From positions 62,001 to 126,000 of the forward strand of contig JBEWZL010000076.1 in assembly GCA_045837725.1 (NCBI GenBank): DNA of 64,000 nt. Direction: 5' to 3'. Shown here one piece after another: positions 24,475 through 35,471 of this stretch. Each line of letters opens with the position of its first letter. Within the stretch, counting starts at the first letter, position 1. Source of the DNA: Vermamoeba vermiformis. Lineage: Eukaryota; Tubulinea; Echinamoebida. Under the pieces are notes generated by a model. The model did no database searches. It worked only from the letters and a program-made list of their open reading frames with translations, and was not told the DNA's origin. Position numbers and translations under genes: made by a program.

Positions 24475-25584
24475 ATGAAGCGCATGCATGCAGAAGCGTT
24501 TGATGACCATCAAGTGAGTTCAAACAAGCGTGTGAGAACCGAACAAACAGCTCATGCTTGGTTGAGAAAGATTGCGATGGGTTCAAAGTAAGTAAGCTAA
24601 AGAAGTGAACATTTGCCGCTGTGGCCTGTGTCGGACAAATGTATATTCATCGTTTTCGTTACTAAGTCTATTCTTATTTACATACGAAGCCCTCGCGTCG
24701 GTCTTGGCATTATTTGGCTTCACCTTAACGACCAACACCTTCTTCCCACACTTCAAGCGGCCATCGCTCAAGCAGGATTTGTCGACATTGCGTGTGGCTA
24801 TATGTGGCTCAAAACGATGCCCGATGGAACTCAACGAGCAGTCCAACTCTACGTATTCGAAGATGAGGACAGTGAAGTCTTGGAAGACACACTCGCGTTT
24901 GGCAACACCATTGTGATCATGCATGGCAACGAGTCTCAGAGCCGACCAAGTGTGATTCATGCCATACTTGATGCAGGACGCAATAACACCCCGTTTTGGC
25001 TCAGCACTCCTCCAGACACTGATGGACCAGTGATGCGATGTGAACTCATTTACAACATCGAGTCACGTTCATATGGCCAGTTCAACGAGAATCAAATAAG
25101 TATTATTATCAATCGAATGATCCTCAACCACTGCGCGCATTCACAATACCTGATCATCGCCTCGCAGCACCATCAACATCAACTCGGCATGCTGATCGAC
25201 AATATTACATCGGATTATTATCCTGGTGTCGACAAGCGATTGTTTTGGCTTAAATTCAAGAAAGAATCTCCCGTTGATCTCCCCGTACTCGAAACACTGA
25301 CGCGACTTGGTCTTGCCGGAGATATGTTGCTACAACTATCCAATGCTAATGCAATATACTACTACGTAATTCTGGACGCAGTGCCTGGACTGATTGCTCG
25401 GCTCTTTCCTGCTGTGTTCAGTTCACTCGCACCTTGGTACGTGGCTTCTCATAGAGCAGGTTTCGTGGATATCGAACAGCTGCACAATCATCCGAATAAT
25501 CATCACGCAAAAGAGGCCATACGAGAAGTCATGAAATTGATGAAGCGGAGCAGATCTTACGGTCTAACAACAGAAAAATGGTAG
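24475..25584 (+). CDS. Paralog 2 of the unrecognised family
   Basis: Exons 24475-24587 and 24690-25584, 335 residues, one intron after the second base of codon 38. The N-terminus MKRMHAEAF..SNKRVRTEQ is basic (possible nuclear signal). The core runs from NPRVGLGIIWLHL through AAIAQAGF, WLKTMPDGTQRAVQLYVFE, WLSTPPDTDGPVMRCELIYN, IESRSYGQFNENQ, SQYLIIASQHHQHQLGMLID, KKESPVDLPVLETLTRLGL, YYYVILDAVPGLIARLF and HPNNHHAKEAIREVMKL. It is nearly identical in large blocks to paralogs 3 and 4. The strands and helices alternate as in a globular alpha/beta protein. Function unknown; no signal peptide or membrane segment. Confidence 0.85.
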
Positions 25585-25717
25585 TAATTCCCTTTACTAT
25601 ATAAATACAGTTGGCACGTACGTGACTTTATTTCCCCGATTTGAACAATTATGTAATTATCCATAAAGGAGATCCTTGATTGGATGCGTGAGCAGTTAAA
25701 GCGCATCGAGATGCCTG

Positions 25718-26803
25718 CTAAATGATATTAATACCGTAAGATTTGCTCATCTGCTTAAGCTTCATCAGCTCTCGTATGGCTTCTTTGATGTGCTGATTGT
25801 ACGGGTGATTGTACTGCCGTTCGAGATGCAAGAAGCCTGCTTGGTGTGCGTCAATGTACCAAGGCGAGAGTGAACTGTGTACGGCGGGAAAGAACTCGGC
25901 GACGAATGCTGCTATTACATCTAGAACCACGTAGTAGTACGTAGATTTGTCGTCAGACAGTTTGAGCAAAACATCTCCTGACAGACCAAGACGCGTCAGT
26001 GGTTCGAGTACGGGGAGATCAACGGGAGATTCTTTCTTGAATTCGTATTGAAACAATCGCTTGTCAATGCCTGGATAGTAGTCCGATGTAATATTATCAA
26101 TCAGCATGCCGAGTTGATGTTGATGGTGCTGCGAGGCGATGATCAGGTATTGTGAATGTGAGAGCAAGTTCGTCCTCATTAATTCCAATACACCTTTTTG
26201 ATTGTCGCTAAATTGATCATATGAACGTGACTCGATGTTGTAAACAAGCTCGCATCGCATCACTGGCCCCTCAGAGTCTGGAGGAGTGCTGAGCCACATC
26301 GAAGTGTTCTTGCCTGTAAAGCCCGTGATATTTTGAATGACGCTCGGTTGAACTTGAGACTCGTTGCCTTGCATGATCACAATAGTGTTGCCAAACGCAA
26401 TCTTGTCTTCAATAATTTCTTCAAGGTCATCGTCTGTCATACCGAACAAAATAAGTGATCGTTGTGTTCCATCGGGCATTGTTTTGAGCCACACAACCTG
26501 GTTTGCTACATTTACGAACCCCGCTTGAGCAATTGCTGCCCACAACGTTGGAACCAAGCTGAAGACTTCTTGATGCAACCATACAATTCCAATTCCAACA
26601 CGGGGACTAATGAACACTTAGTAAGGGGTGAATTTCTAAACAAAAGCAGATCTGCAAGTGTGCAGTGCAATTCTCTGGTAATCAGCTTACTTTGAGCCCA
26701 TTGCAATTTTTCTCAGCCAAGCATGCGCTGTTTGTTCAGTTCTCACGCGCTTGTTCGAACCCACTAGATGGTCTTCGGTTGCTTCTGCATGTATGCGCTT
26801 CAT
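25718..26803 (-). CDS. Paralog 3 of the unrecognised family
   Basis: Exons 26803-26691 and 26606-25718, 333 residues, intron in the same position and phase as the other copies. The ATG at 26803 matches the conserved MKR start; an upstream in-frame ATG at 26869 would add 22 residues. Core blocks are as in paralog 2: PRVGIGIVWLHQ, WLKTMPDGTQRSLILFGM, WLSTPPDSEGPVMRCELVYN, QYLIIASQHHQHQLGMLID, KKESPVDLPVLEPLTRLGL and HPYNQHIKEAIRELMKL. The most variable parts are the stretch after PDGTQR (acidic, DDDLEEIIEDK) and the tail. It is convergent with paralog 2 across only 133 bp. Confidence 0.85.
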
Positions 26804-27171
26804 GACTGGAGGCGTGTGGGAGTACTGTTGTATTAACGTTTGCTTTGGAGTAAAGTATTGTTGACACATAATTCTCCTTTTGTATTTATGGACCCAAATA
26901 ATTGCCCAAATAAGGAAATTTAGTCACGTGCAGAATGTTTGACTAAGTAAGACGAGATTTAACATTTGTTTTTGACTGAACGAATGTACAATCACTCGAA
27001 CGACATGCACGGGAAAGTGATGACTCTGTTCGAGGCCAGTAGTTGCGGTGGGACGTTGAATTCGTAGGAGATTGGATTTCATTGCAAAAACGGTCGATAT
27101 TATCCTGCAAACTCACATTCAATTTGAATATCCCGCATTGTTTAATTACATCAATCCTTGGCATACAATAA
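26804..27171. other. Promoter region of paralog 3 / 3' region of paralog 4
   Basis: 368 bp. It holds the paralog 3 E-box + CArG module (26906-26930) and an optional N-terminal extension of paralog 3. Nothing else recognised. Confidence 0.45.
26906..26930 (-). promoter_or_regulatory. E-box + CArG promoter module, paralog 3
   Basis: On the minus strand CACGTG (26930-26925), a 9-bp gap, then CCTTATTTGG (26915-26906), about 100-130 bp upstream of the ATG at 26803. Order and spacing match the modules of paralogs 2 and 4. Confidence 0.6.
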
Positions 27172-28294
27172 TTAAGCGATGTTGATACCGTAACACCTGC
27201 TGAGCTTGCGGAGCTTCATAAGTTCTCGTATAGCCTCTTTTGCGTGATGATTATTCGGATGATTGTACAGCCGTTCGAGATCCAAAAAACATCCTTTGTA
27301 AGAGCCCGCGTACCAAGGTGCTAATGAACTGAATACGCTTGGACAGAACCGAGCGATTAATGCTGGCACTGCATCTAGAACCACGTAGTAGTACGTATAA
27401 TTGTTGTTCGATAGTTTGAGCAAAATATCGCCAGAAAGACCGAGACGACTCAGTGGTTCATGAACAGCGAGATCAACGGGAGATTCTTTCTTGAACACGT
27501 GCCGATACAATCGTTTGTCAATGCCTGGATAGCACTCCGTTGAAATATTATCGATGAGATTGGCGAGTTGCTGTTGATGGTGCTGCGAGGCAATGATGAG
27601 GTATTGAGAATGCGTGTAATAGTTGACTAACATGCGATTGATGACACTTTGCTGACTCTCGTTGAACTGGCCATATGAACGTGACTCGATGTTGTAAATG
27701 AGTTCACATCGCATCACTGGTCCGTCAGTGTCTGGAGGAGTGCTGAGCCACAACGAGGTGTTATTGTCTCCGATGTCAAGCACTGAATGGATGACACTTG
27801 GTCCGCTCTGAGACTCGTTGCCATGCATGATCACAATGGTGTTGCTGTAAGCGAGTGTAATCTCCACCAGCTCCGTGTCCGTATTTTCGAATACGTAAAG
27901 TTGGACTGCTCGTTGAGTTCCATCGGGCATCGTTTTGAGCCATAAATGGCCAGGCACAATATCAACGAACCCTGCTTGAGCGATGGCCGCTTGAAGTGTG
28001 GGTAATAAGTGAAGGACGTCACTATACAACCATACAATTACAAGGCCTACACGAGGACTTTAATGAATAAACGAGATTAGTTCAAGATAAATAAACAAGG
28101 TCAGTGAATGATAAACAATAATTATTATTCAATTGGACGCAGACCAAAAAAATGTTTCGTGCGTGTATTTAATCAGCTTACTTTGAGCCCATCGCAATCT
28201 CTCTCAGCCACGTACGAGCTGTTTGTTCGGTGCTCACGCGCTTGTTCGAACCCACTTGATGGTCTTCGAAAGCTTCCGCGTACATGCGCTTCAT
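27172..28294 (-). CDS. Paralog 4 of the unrecognised family
   Basis: Exons 28294-28182 and 28057-27172, 332 residues, same intron place and phase. N-terminus MKRMYAEAFEDHQVGSNKRV; core PRVGLVIVWLYS, LLPTLQAAIAQAGFVDIV, WLKTMPDGTQRAVQLYVFE, WLSTPPDTDGPVMRCELIYN, SQYLIIASQHHQQQLANLID, KKESPVDLAVHEPLSRLGLS, YYYVVLDAVPALIARF and HPNNHHAKEAIRELMKL. It is closest to paralog 2 in coding sequence, and their upstream regions are almost identical over ~135 bp, which points to recent inverted duplication or conversion. Confidence 0.85.
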
Positions 28295-28658
28295 GAACGA
28301 GTGAGGAGTGCTGCTGCTTGGTGTTGATTAATGTTCACTTTGGAATCGAGTACTTTTATGATAACTCCTTTTGCGGGTCATGAAATAATTGTCCAAATAA
28401 GGGAAATAAAATCACGTGCCGAATGTTTGACGACCTTAAGAACACGTCTAAGCAATGTATAAATTCAAATGTGTATATATAAAGATTGTTTGTTTATAAA
28501 AATTAGAGAGACTTTATTATTTTTTTATTCTCAAGAGCATTAATCATCAATCTGCGCCCAGTGTTCTAGCAATTAGGTTGTAGCTTCTGAATAGAGTGGG
28601 AAAATTTGTAATGTAGGGAAGTGTGGGAGGCGAAAAAAAAATAATCCCTGGATCTTCC
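28295..28658. other. Promoter region of paralog 4 / Josephin gene end
   Basis: 364 bp. Contains the paralog 4 promoter module at 28393-28418 and AT-rich 3' sequence of the Josephin gene. No other feature seen. Confidence 0.45.
28393..28418 (-). promoter_or_regulatory. E-box + CArG promoter module, paralog 4
   Basis: On the minus strand CACGTG (28418-28413), 10-bp gap, CCTTATTTGG (28402-28393), upstream of the ATG at 28294. The surrounding ~135 bp differ from paralog 2 at only about four or five places. Confidence 0.6.
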
Positions 28659-29667
28659 CTACAGATTTGAGTTGGATGTGGCATCGCTCTTTTCGTTGGT
28701 ATTGTTGGCACTATCAGTAGTGTTATCATTAAGCTCTTTAACGGCATTATACACGAGCAATATCTCGCTGTCTGCATCGTCAATCATCTTTTGCAAAAAT
28801 TCTTTTGCCTGTCAAAACAGATCTCGCTTAGTACGCGTTAAAATAAATAGATTGTAAAATCGATATAAATATGCAATATTAATGACTGATATTATCAGAG
28901 ACTTACGTCATCGTTATCGAATGGCGCTGGCTTGGATCGAACAGAATCAAAAACGTAAAGTAGCCCGTTCATTTTCCTAGCCGAGATCCAATGACGTGAT
29001 TTCCACAAGCCCATGAACTTGGATGATTTGTAGTTTAATATTAGACCGAATATAGTGTTCAGATCCAGATCTTTGGTCGCTAGAAGAAATAGAAAAAAAA
29101 TTAATTCAACAGATCGAGGCAATCGTTCGTATGGTTGAAATTTGATTTTAAAATAATAGTAGTACTATAAAAATTAATATAATAGTATTGGAGCTTACAT
29201 TTCCTCTTGTCAAACCATTTTACTTCAAAGCCTTGATCTTCGATCGCTTTAATCAGGACATTTGCGTCGTAATTTCCCAAGCCCCTATGATATATCAAAT
29301 TAATACGGTCATAATAACTATAATATAACTTACAAAACGCTTTTGTGAGGATTTATCCACGCGTTAGAAAATGAATTCGCAATTGCATCCAGGTCTTTGG
29401 CAGTGTATATTTTTTTTTGCAACTGAAATATTATTAATCACGTGCTATAATACGGTGTTTGTGAACCATAATCAGGAAAAATTATTTGATTTCAAAAATA
29501 TTATTTTTTGGATGTTTACTTGACATCCACGAAATGAATTGTTTTATGGCCATTCAGTTAATGTAATTTACCAAATTATTAATGGCGTGCATAGCACATC
29601 GTTGTAAGCTTTGTTTTTCGTGGTAGAATTGGATCTCCTTTGAATTATTCTTGTCTTTCTTCTCCAT
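28659..29667 (-). CDS. Josephin-domain deubiquitinase (JOSD-like)
   Basis: Cysteine protease that removes ubiquitin. Exons 29667-29572, 29422-29334, 29284-29199, 29079-28907 and 28808-28659 give 197 residues, near the size of JOSD1/2 rather than ataxin-3. The catalytic cysteine lies in YHEKQSLQRCAMHAINNLLQ (Cys24), followed by GLGNYDANVLIKAIEDQGFE, the usual second block. The catalytic His is in RHWISARK, and YVFDSVRSKP carries the downstream Asp/Asn position. KEFLQKMI matches the family's closing helix. The tail is Asn/Asp-rich without UIM motifs. All active-site residues are present. Confidence 0.92.
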
Positions 29668-29801
29668 GCTTTGTCTAATTGATACTAAAGTACTACTTAA
29701 ATAAATAAGTAAATCGAGATATATATTGTGGTCTGTTGTTCATAAGATACGGCATAAAAAACACCCAACAAAATAGTTTATTTTTGGATCACGTGATCAA
29801 T

Positions 29802-31421
29802 TTAGAACAACAATGTTACTAAATACAAGATAGCAATGACTATATTAACACCGTCTCGTACAGCGATTGAGGCCGAAGGAGTTGCAGCAGGTCCATTTTG
29901 AACATTCAAATTAAGTTCAATCGAATAATGGTCACTAACAGCTGTCGCTTGCGTGTAATTCAAATTAAAATCTGCAAAAATACGCGTTAAAAACTGAAAT
30001 TTCCTTAACTTGACAAACTTGCCACCACTTACACGAATCATAAGTGAAGACCGTAGCGTTATAAACCAAGTCATTCAACGGGCCTTGATTAACGACAAAT
30101 CGGTCATAAGGACATACGGTAGCTTAATAAAAATTATATTAGTAACTAATTATGAGTTTTTGAAGAAGTTTGTGGATCCGCGTGCACTCACTAGTTGTGG
30201 TCGTGTCGCTTTCATCAGGAATCCACCAAACAAATCTAAATATATAAAATCTGTTAGACATACTCGGCTACAATATAATATCGATCATTACATACCTTGA
30301 TTCGTTTCTCAGGCGGATTGAACTCCACGCAGATTTCGACACGTAAGTGCATCCACCGTTGAAGTCCTGTAAGGCATTAATACCTTCATACAATACTACG
30401 TATCATATATTATATATAATTGATTCATATGATGGCGTTAATTATTGATTTGAAGCACTTACGCCCATAACAAGTCCGTTCGGTACGGCAAAGAATTGAA
30501 CGGTCTCATCAAACACGTCAGCGAGTGCATCGATCTCCGAGACAGCGTAGTCAGGTGAAGTGTGAATGGGAATGGTAAAGAATTGAAAACCTAATTAGTT
30601 AACGATATGTCAGTTCAGAAACAAAATTTGACCTACGAGGCTTTTTTTCATAGAGTCATGACCAAAAAATAGATAAAATATGTCATATGACGTACGCAGT
30701 ATTTGTAGTATCTAGTTAGTCTATCATTGAGAAGCTTACCGTTAGAGTTGATCTTCCATAAATTTGGGAATGGCGGTCGTTCAAAGCGGTTCAAAGTGTC
30801 GTTGTATTGAAATGCAGCGAGGTGAGTAAATTCACTTTCTTTGTAGAAGAATCCATATTGTTCTTTGCTGGCAGTACGGCCTACATAAGGATTAATTGAG
30901 CGAAGAGGCCATTATTAGGATCTCGGTTGTTTGTTTACTTTATGGAATAGAATGATATAGAGTAGGCTTATTTTATGTTATATTAGACATACCTAATCGA
31001 TCGCTGACAATTAACGAATATTTGGGACCATCGTAATTGTTGATCATGTCAAGCAGCTGGAAAACAGCAGTTTGTGTCGAGTCTAGGTAATAAAATACGT
31101 TAATACTCATAGCAAGTTATTAGGGCCTTATTTTCGATTGTTTAAGCGCGTTAGAAAGCGGAAAATATCAACCGGTTGCATGATCGGCGCCGACCAAATT
31201 TCATATTTTGACGAATAATTATTACCTCTGATTTCTTGAATGAGTGCCAAGTCATATCGTCGAAATATTTGGACTAAAATCGCGGCTACATCCGGATTTG
31301 CCATTTTTGTTGTGCCGAAAACTTGAACATTAAATGCACCAATAGTTAACGACTCCGAAACAATAGTAACGCATAATAAAATAAATAATACAGGTAATAG
31401 ATATTTAATACAGCCGCGCAT
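29802..31421 (-). CDS. Secreted DNase I-like endonuclease with GPI-type tail
   Basis: Eight exons: 31421-31226, 31082-30993, 30880-30740, 30590-30463, 30366-30296, 30235-30192, 30122-30033 and 29971-29802, 309 residues. A signal peptide is clear (KYLLPVLFILLCVTIV). Endonuclease/exonuclease/phosphatase-fold motifs follow: LTIGAFNVQVFG, DLALIQEIRD with the metal-binding Glu, PIHTSPDYAVSEIDAL with the catalytic His, GDFNGGCTYV (Asp/Asn) and VSDHYSIEL with the final catalytic Asp-His. DNase I family members share exactly these blocks. The last ~20 residues are hydrophobic (NIVIAILYLVTLLF) after a small-residue stretch, as in GPI-anchored proteins. Likely role is extracellular DNA digestion or degradation of engulfed DNA. 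Confidence 0.9.
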
Positions 31422-31639
31422 CTTGATCTGTCAATGAATCCAATTATATTGTCTTAGTAAAGCATAAACGATCGACAAGTATAATTGGTGTTGATATCAA
31501 GCAAGTTAAATAATAAAATTTGCGAACGCCAGATTTTTCGACCAGGAACTTTCGCGCACTTTTGTTTGATCAAACACACTTCAATTTGATTTTTAAACAA
31601 ACTTTCAATATAGCACTTCATATTAAAGTGTTAATATAA
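31422..31639. promoter_or_regulatory. Divergent promoter region, DNase I-like / cyclin H
   Basis: 218 bp between outward-facing start codons at 31421 (minus) and 31640 (plus). AT-rich; no motif singled out. Confidence 0.45.
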
Positions 31640-32992
31640 ATGTGGAAGCAATCAACACAAGTCAAATTTTGGTTCTACACGCCTGAGAAATTGGCGGAGC
31701 TACGAGCTCAAACTAATTCCAGTGTTGAGGATAAGGTACAATAATTATTTTAAAAATATATATAATGCACGGGCGCTATTTATTTGCCTAATTCGAAGAA
31801 TTACGCAATTAGTCAAACAAAAAAATTATTCAAAAAAATCAATAATTTTCTTAGCGCTCTTGCCGTCACGATTTTTACTAAAATAGTACGACTAATATTA
31901 ATAAATAATTATAGATGGCTGTTGATGGCGAAGAAGCAGCTCCCCAACGTAAGCACAAATGACACTTGAACCAACAAAAACAGATCTTAACATCTTGCTC
32001 TTATAGCCACCGGAGAACGATTGACAGTCGACGAAGAGTCCACAATTAGAATATTTTACGAGTCAAAATTGATAGAGATCTGCGCCAAAGTGTTTTTATG
32101 TCCTGAAAAGGTCACTGTAGGCAACTGCGCATTATTGTGCATTCTTTATAACCATATTAAGTGTATATTATACTATAGGCTACCGCAGTAACATTTTTCA
32201 AACGATTTTTCCTCTATCAGACTTTAATGGATTACGATCCACAAAAAATGATGTACGTAGCAGATCTACTTCTCTCTTAGTCGGTTCTGTAATGTCCTAA
32301 CAAAATTCAATAGGGCTGCATGTATATACCTCGCTTGTAAAGTTGAGGAGTTCCACATTGACGCGGATCGAGTCTCAGACAAATTCAACAAACAGTCGTC
32401 GGCTGACGAGATTATAGAGAATGAATTATTGCTGCTTGACGGCCTTAATTTTCATTTACAAGTCATGCACCCATTTAGACCCTTGCTAGGATTCATTACA
32501 GACTTAAAGGTTAGTTTTCGTGATCGGGATCCCCGGGCGACCTCATTCTTTCTGTACGAATACTGATATATAACTATAGGAAAAAAATAAGAAGCCTTAC
32601 GACAAGCTGTACGAGAAGTCGAAACAATTTATTATGTGGAGTCTTGTAACGGATGCGATGTTCTTGTTCTCTCCATCGCATTTAGCCTTGGCTGCATTAC
32701 GAAAAGGAGCTAAAGTCCTAAATATAGAAGATGACGTGGATAAGTAAGCACAGATTATACGACCAAGGCGACAAGATCTGGATCTCAGGAATAATTTTCG
32801 ATTCAATTTCGTAGGTACATTGTGAGCGTATTCAAAGAAGAAATGCTCGAGCAACTGCAAAAAATAGATCCATATTTAGAAGAATTTAAGCTCGCGCCAT
32901 TACTCACGCAAGTAAAAGAAGTCGATAAGAAATTAAAATTGTATAAGAACCCTTCATTAGCGCAAAAGACACAAACGCCAGCTCAACAATAA
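31640..32992 (+). CDS. CCNH: Cyclin H
   Basis: Partner of CDK7 in the CDK-activating kinase and TFIIH. Seven exons: 31640-31735, 31915-31948, 32007-32116, 32179-32252, 32314-32509, 32580-32743 and 32815-32992, 283 residues. The start QVKFWFYTPEKLAELRAQ is typical of cyclin H. The cyclin box reads FFKRFFLYQTLMDYDP and AACIYLACKVEEFHID, and LLDGLNFHLQVMHPFRPLLG marks the family. The C-terminal cyclin fold has the SPSHLALAAL block. In exon 3 the donor at 32117 was preferred because it keeps EKVTATAVTFF. Four introns contain GATC-centred motifs. Confidence 0.93.
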
Positions 32993-33141
32993 ATGCTTGT
33001 AATATATACGCGCGCTATAATATTAATTAATTTTCTTTTACTATGAACATACTATACAAAAAAGGTATCGAAATGGAAGAAGAGAACTGAATCCAGCTTG
33101 TCGACGATGGCTTAGCTACAAATACGAAGTGCGCAGTATGC

Positions 33142-34147
33142 TTAAAGCGTCTTGCACTTCAACTGCTTCAAAATATTCTTCTTGCTAAGCTTGCTCTTAG
33201 TCTTCGTCCTCTCGCCAGGACCGTTGTTAGCACCGCGAATCTGGCGCACAATGTACTCGAAAACTTCATCGATGTTCGTTCTAACCTTAGCGCTGGTCTC
33301 GAACAAGCGAGAGTTCCATTTCTCAGCGAATGCTTGGCCTTCAGCAGTGGAGACTTGGCGTTTGTCGACCAAATCTGCCTTATTTCCTACGATCACGATA
33401 GGAACTTTGCCAACATCTTCTTCCTTAACTCGCAAGATGTGGTCGCGAATGGGCGCGAGGTGGTCCAACGAGTCTTTGTTAGCAATGTTGTACACCAAAA
33501 TAAAGCCTTCGCTTTGACGAATCCACTACACGAAGAATAATATTAGTGACTGAACTAAGCAAGTAAAATATAATTGAGGATAACGTATGGTTGAGGTAAA
33601 TGAATAGGGGCACTTACTTGGTCACGAAGGGCGGTGTACTCAGCTTGACCTGCAGTATCTAGAATCTCCAGAACGGCGGTCTCTCCATCGACAACTAATT
33701 GCTTTCTGCTTAATAAATATTATTACCACGCATTTATTGCAAGGTTTAAGGGCAGGTAAGTTTGGCACTGAATTTGATCGGCCGGTACGAAATTTTAGAT
33801 TTCGGCTGGAATGCTTAAAAATTAACAAAACTCGTAATAATATTTACCTGTATGAATCTTCAATAGTGGGATCATATTCTTCAACAAAATGGTGGGATAC
33901 AAGCTGAATTGTAACAGCAGTCTTGCCAACACCTACCGATTTGAACAGATTAATTATTACTGTCATTCTATACGTGTCTAATTGATATAGGCGATCCATA
34001 TAATTATTGTATGTAATTTTAAGTGTTGCTTCTTCAATAAATATTCAAAGCAAACTGGTTAACGGTAGGTAAATCTAGCTCGCTCGTACCTCCGTCACCC
34101 AAAACGCACAGCTTGAGGAGGGCAGGGGTAGTACTTGTGGCAGCCAT
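33142..34147 (-). CDS. Ras-family small GTPase
   Basis: Exons 34147-34090, 33932-33848, 33705-33618 and 33525-33142, 204 residues. G1 GDGGVGKT (17-24), an effector loop [14 protein letters not shown] identical in type to Ras, G3 DTAGQAEY, G4 NKAD and G5 ETSAK are all intact. The second switch reads GQAEY where classical Ras has GQEEY. The tail is polybasic ([11 protein letters not shown]) and ends CKTL, a CaaX box with Leu, expected to be geranylgeranylated. So it is a membrane-anchored Ras-subfamily switch. Amoebae have many Ras paralogs, so a specific name is not possible. Confidence 0.93.
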
Positions 34148-34313
34148 GTCTAAAGTTTTTATTAAAAGCAACAGTTCCTTGTTCTTTCCGTTTTCGGTCT
34201 TCCAAATTTAAACGTTTTCTGATTGGTCGGTTCAAAAATAGATTTTGTCGACAAGCAAAAATCTGCATGTAGATACGCGCAAAGTATTGGATTACGAATT
34301 CCGCTTGATTTCA

Positions 34314-35471
34314 TTATTTGTAAGTTTTAATGACGTAATTTCGTTTCTGTTGTTGTACAATACGGAATGTTGTTTGATTAGCGAGGTAGGTATTGATTGT
34401 GCCGATATTGTCACATATGAACGTGAAGATGCTGCTAGACCTGGTTCGCAAGTACCTACGAGACCACATGGTAACGAATCTGAAAATATTTAGCCAGATC
34501 TCCATTGGAAATATATTGAGCATATCATCCAATCTTCTAGCAAATGTAATGCATGCAATAATGATAGAATTTCTTTGATTTCGAGCTGCGGCGTAGTTCT
34601 CCATCAAATGATTGTTACTGTCAGCGTTTCGCTTCAAAACCGACAATTGGCAGTTGAGCAGCGATGTGTTTTTGAAGAATGCGTCTGTCAATTTACGGTT
34701 GAGATCGGACGCTATGTCTCTAACGGATGTTTTCTGAATACTTCGTTCAGAGAAGTTGCCTCGCAAACACAGCAAAGTCTTGGTTCGTCGCAAATATCGA
34801 CACAAACTGTCCACAATGACTGCGGTAATGGGCAAGTCAGTCACGTCTAGTTTGAGCAGCGTTGTATTCTCTTCAAGCGCTGCAAACAGCTCTTTGTATC
34901 CGTCCTCTTCCACGTTGATATTGAACGACAAATTGAGTTCTAATAGTGTCGTATTCTTCTTCATTGCTCGAGCTATTAATTTCATTCCTGCGTCTCGCAT
35001 TGATACCGCGGACAAGTGCAGTGTTTTCAGCGAGCAATTGAACTCGATAATCTTCGCAATGTCGTGCATAGTTGAGGAGTATGCGTCTTCAAAGTAGTTC
35101 GAGCTTAAATCAAGAACTCTAATAGTACTATTACATTGCACGTATTTGCTGAATCTTTCAATGACCAGTTGGTTGTCCTCATCGCACGGCAGAAATTTGC
35201 CCATAAATAGCCGTTTCAAAGAGGGATGACATTTAAGAGCCTCAAATAAAGCATAATATTGTGCGCTTGAAACTTTAGCACCAGTTAAATATAGAGCTTT
35301 CAACGTATGGTGCTTTGAGATCGCGCTTATAAAAAGGGAAAAGCAGTCGTCTGTCCAAACGAGCGGTGCGAGTTCTACTTGGGTTAATTCTGGCTCAATA
35401 ACGAATTTCTTAGCACTTAGCATCAGCTTTTTGATGTCCTCACTCGTCTTGGCTGCTTCAATGGACGACAT
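34314..35471 (-). CDS. Leucine-rich-repeat protein with F-box-like C-terminal motif
   Basis: A single open frame of 385 residues, one of few intronless genes here. Several ribonuclease-inhibitor-type repeats are visible (LKALYLTGAKVSSAQYYALF, IRVLDLSSNYFED, LKTLHLSAVSMRDAGMKLIA, LLELNLSFN, LLKLDVTDLPITAVIVDSL), each about 28 residues. Near residue 320 LNIFPMEIWLNIFRFVTMW resembles an F-box at an unusual C-terminal place. The final ~50 residues are basic. It may be an adaptor in ubiquitin ligation; this is inference. Confidence 0.75.
   Translation of the reverse strand: MSSIEAAKTSEDIKKLMLSAKKFVIEPELTQVELAPLVWTDDCFSLFISAISKHHTLKALYLTGAKVSSAQYYALFEALKCHPSLKRLFMGKFLPCDEDNQLVIERFSKYVQCNSTIRVLDLSSNYFEDAYSSTMHDIAKIIEFNCSLKTLHLSAVSMRDAGMKLIARAMKKNTTLLELNLSFNINVEEDGYKELFAALEENTTLLKLDVTDLPITAVIVDSLCRYLRRTKTLLCLRGNFSERSIQKTSVRDIASDLNRKLTDAFFKNTSLLNCQLSVLKRNADSNNHLMENYAAARNQRNSIIIACITFARRLDDMLNIFPMEIWLNIFRFVTMWSRRYLRTRSSSIFTFICDNIGTINTYLANQTTFRIVQQQKRNYVIKTYK

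Noticed and set aside
26750-28260. GTTCGAACCCA words resembling a tRNA T-loop
   Set aside because: They are coding sequence of paralogs 3 and 4 (SNKRV region), repeated because the genes are paralogous.
32110-32178. Donor at 32111 for cyclin H exon 3
   Set aside because: GTCACT is a poor donor; GTAGGC at 32117 keeps frame and fits the family better.
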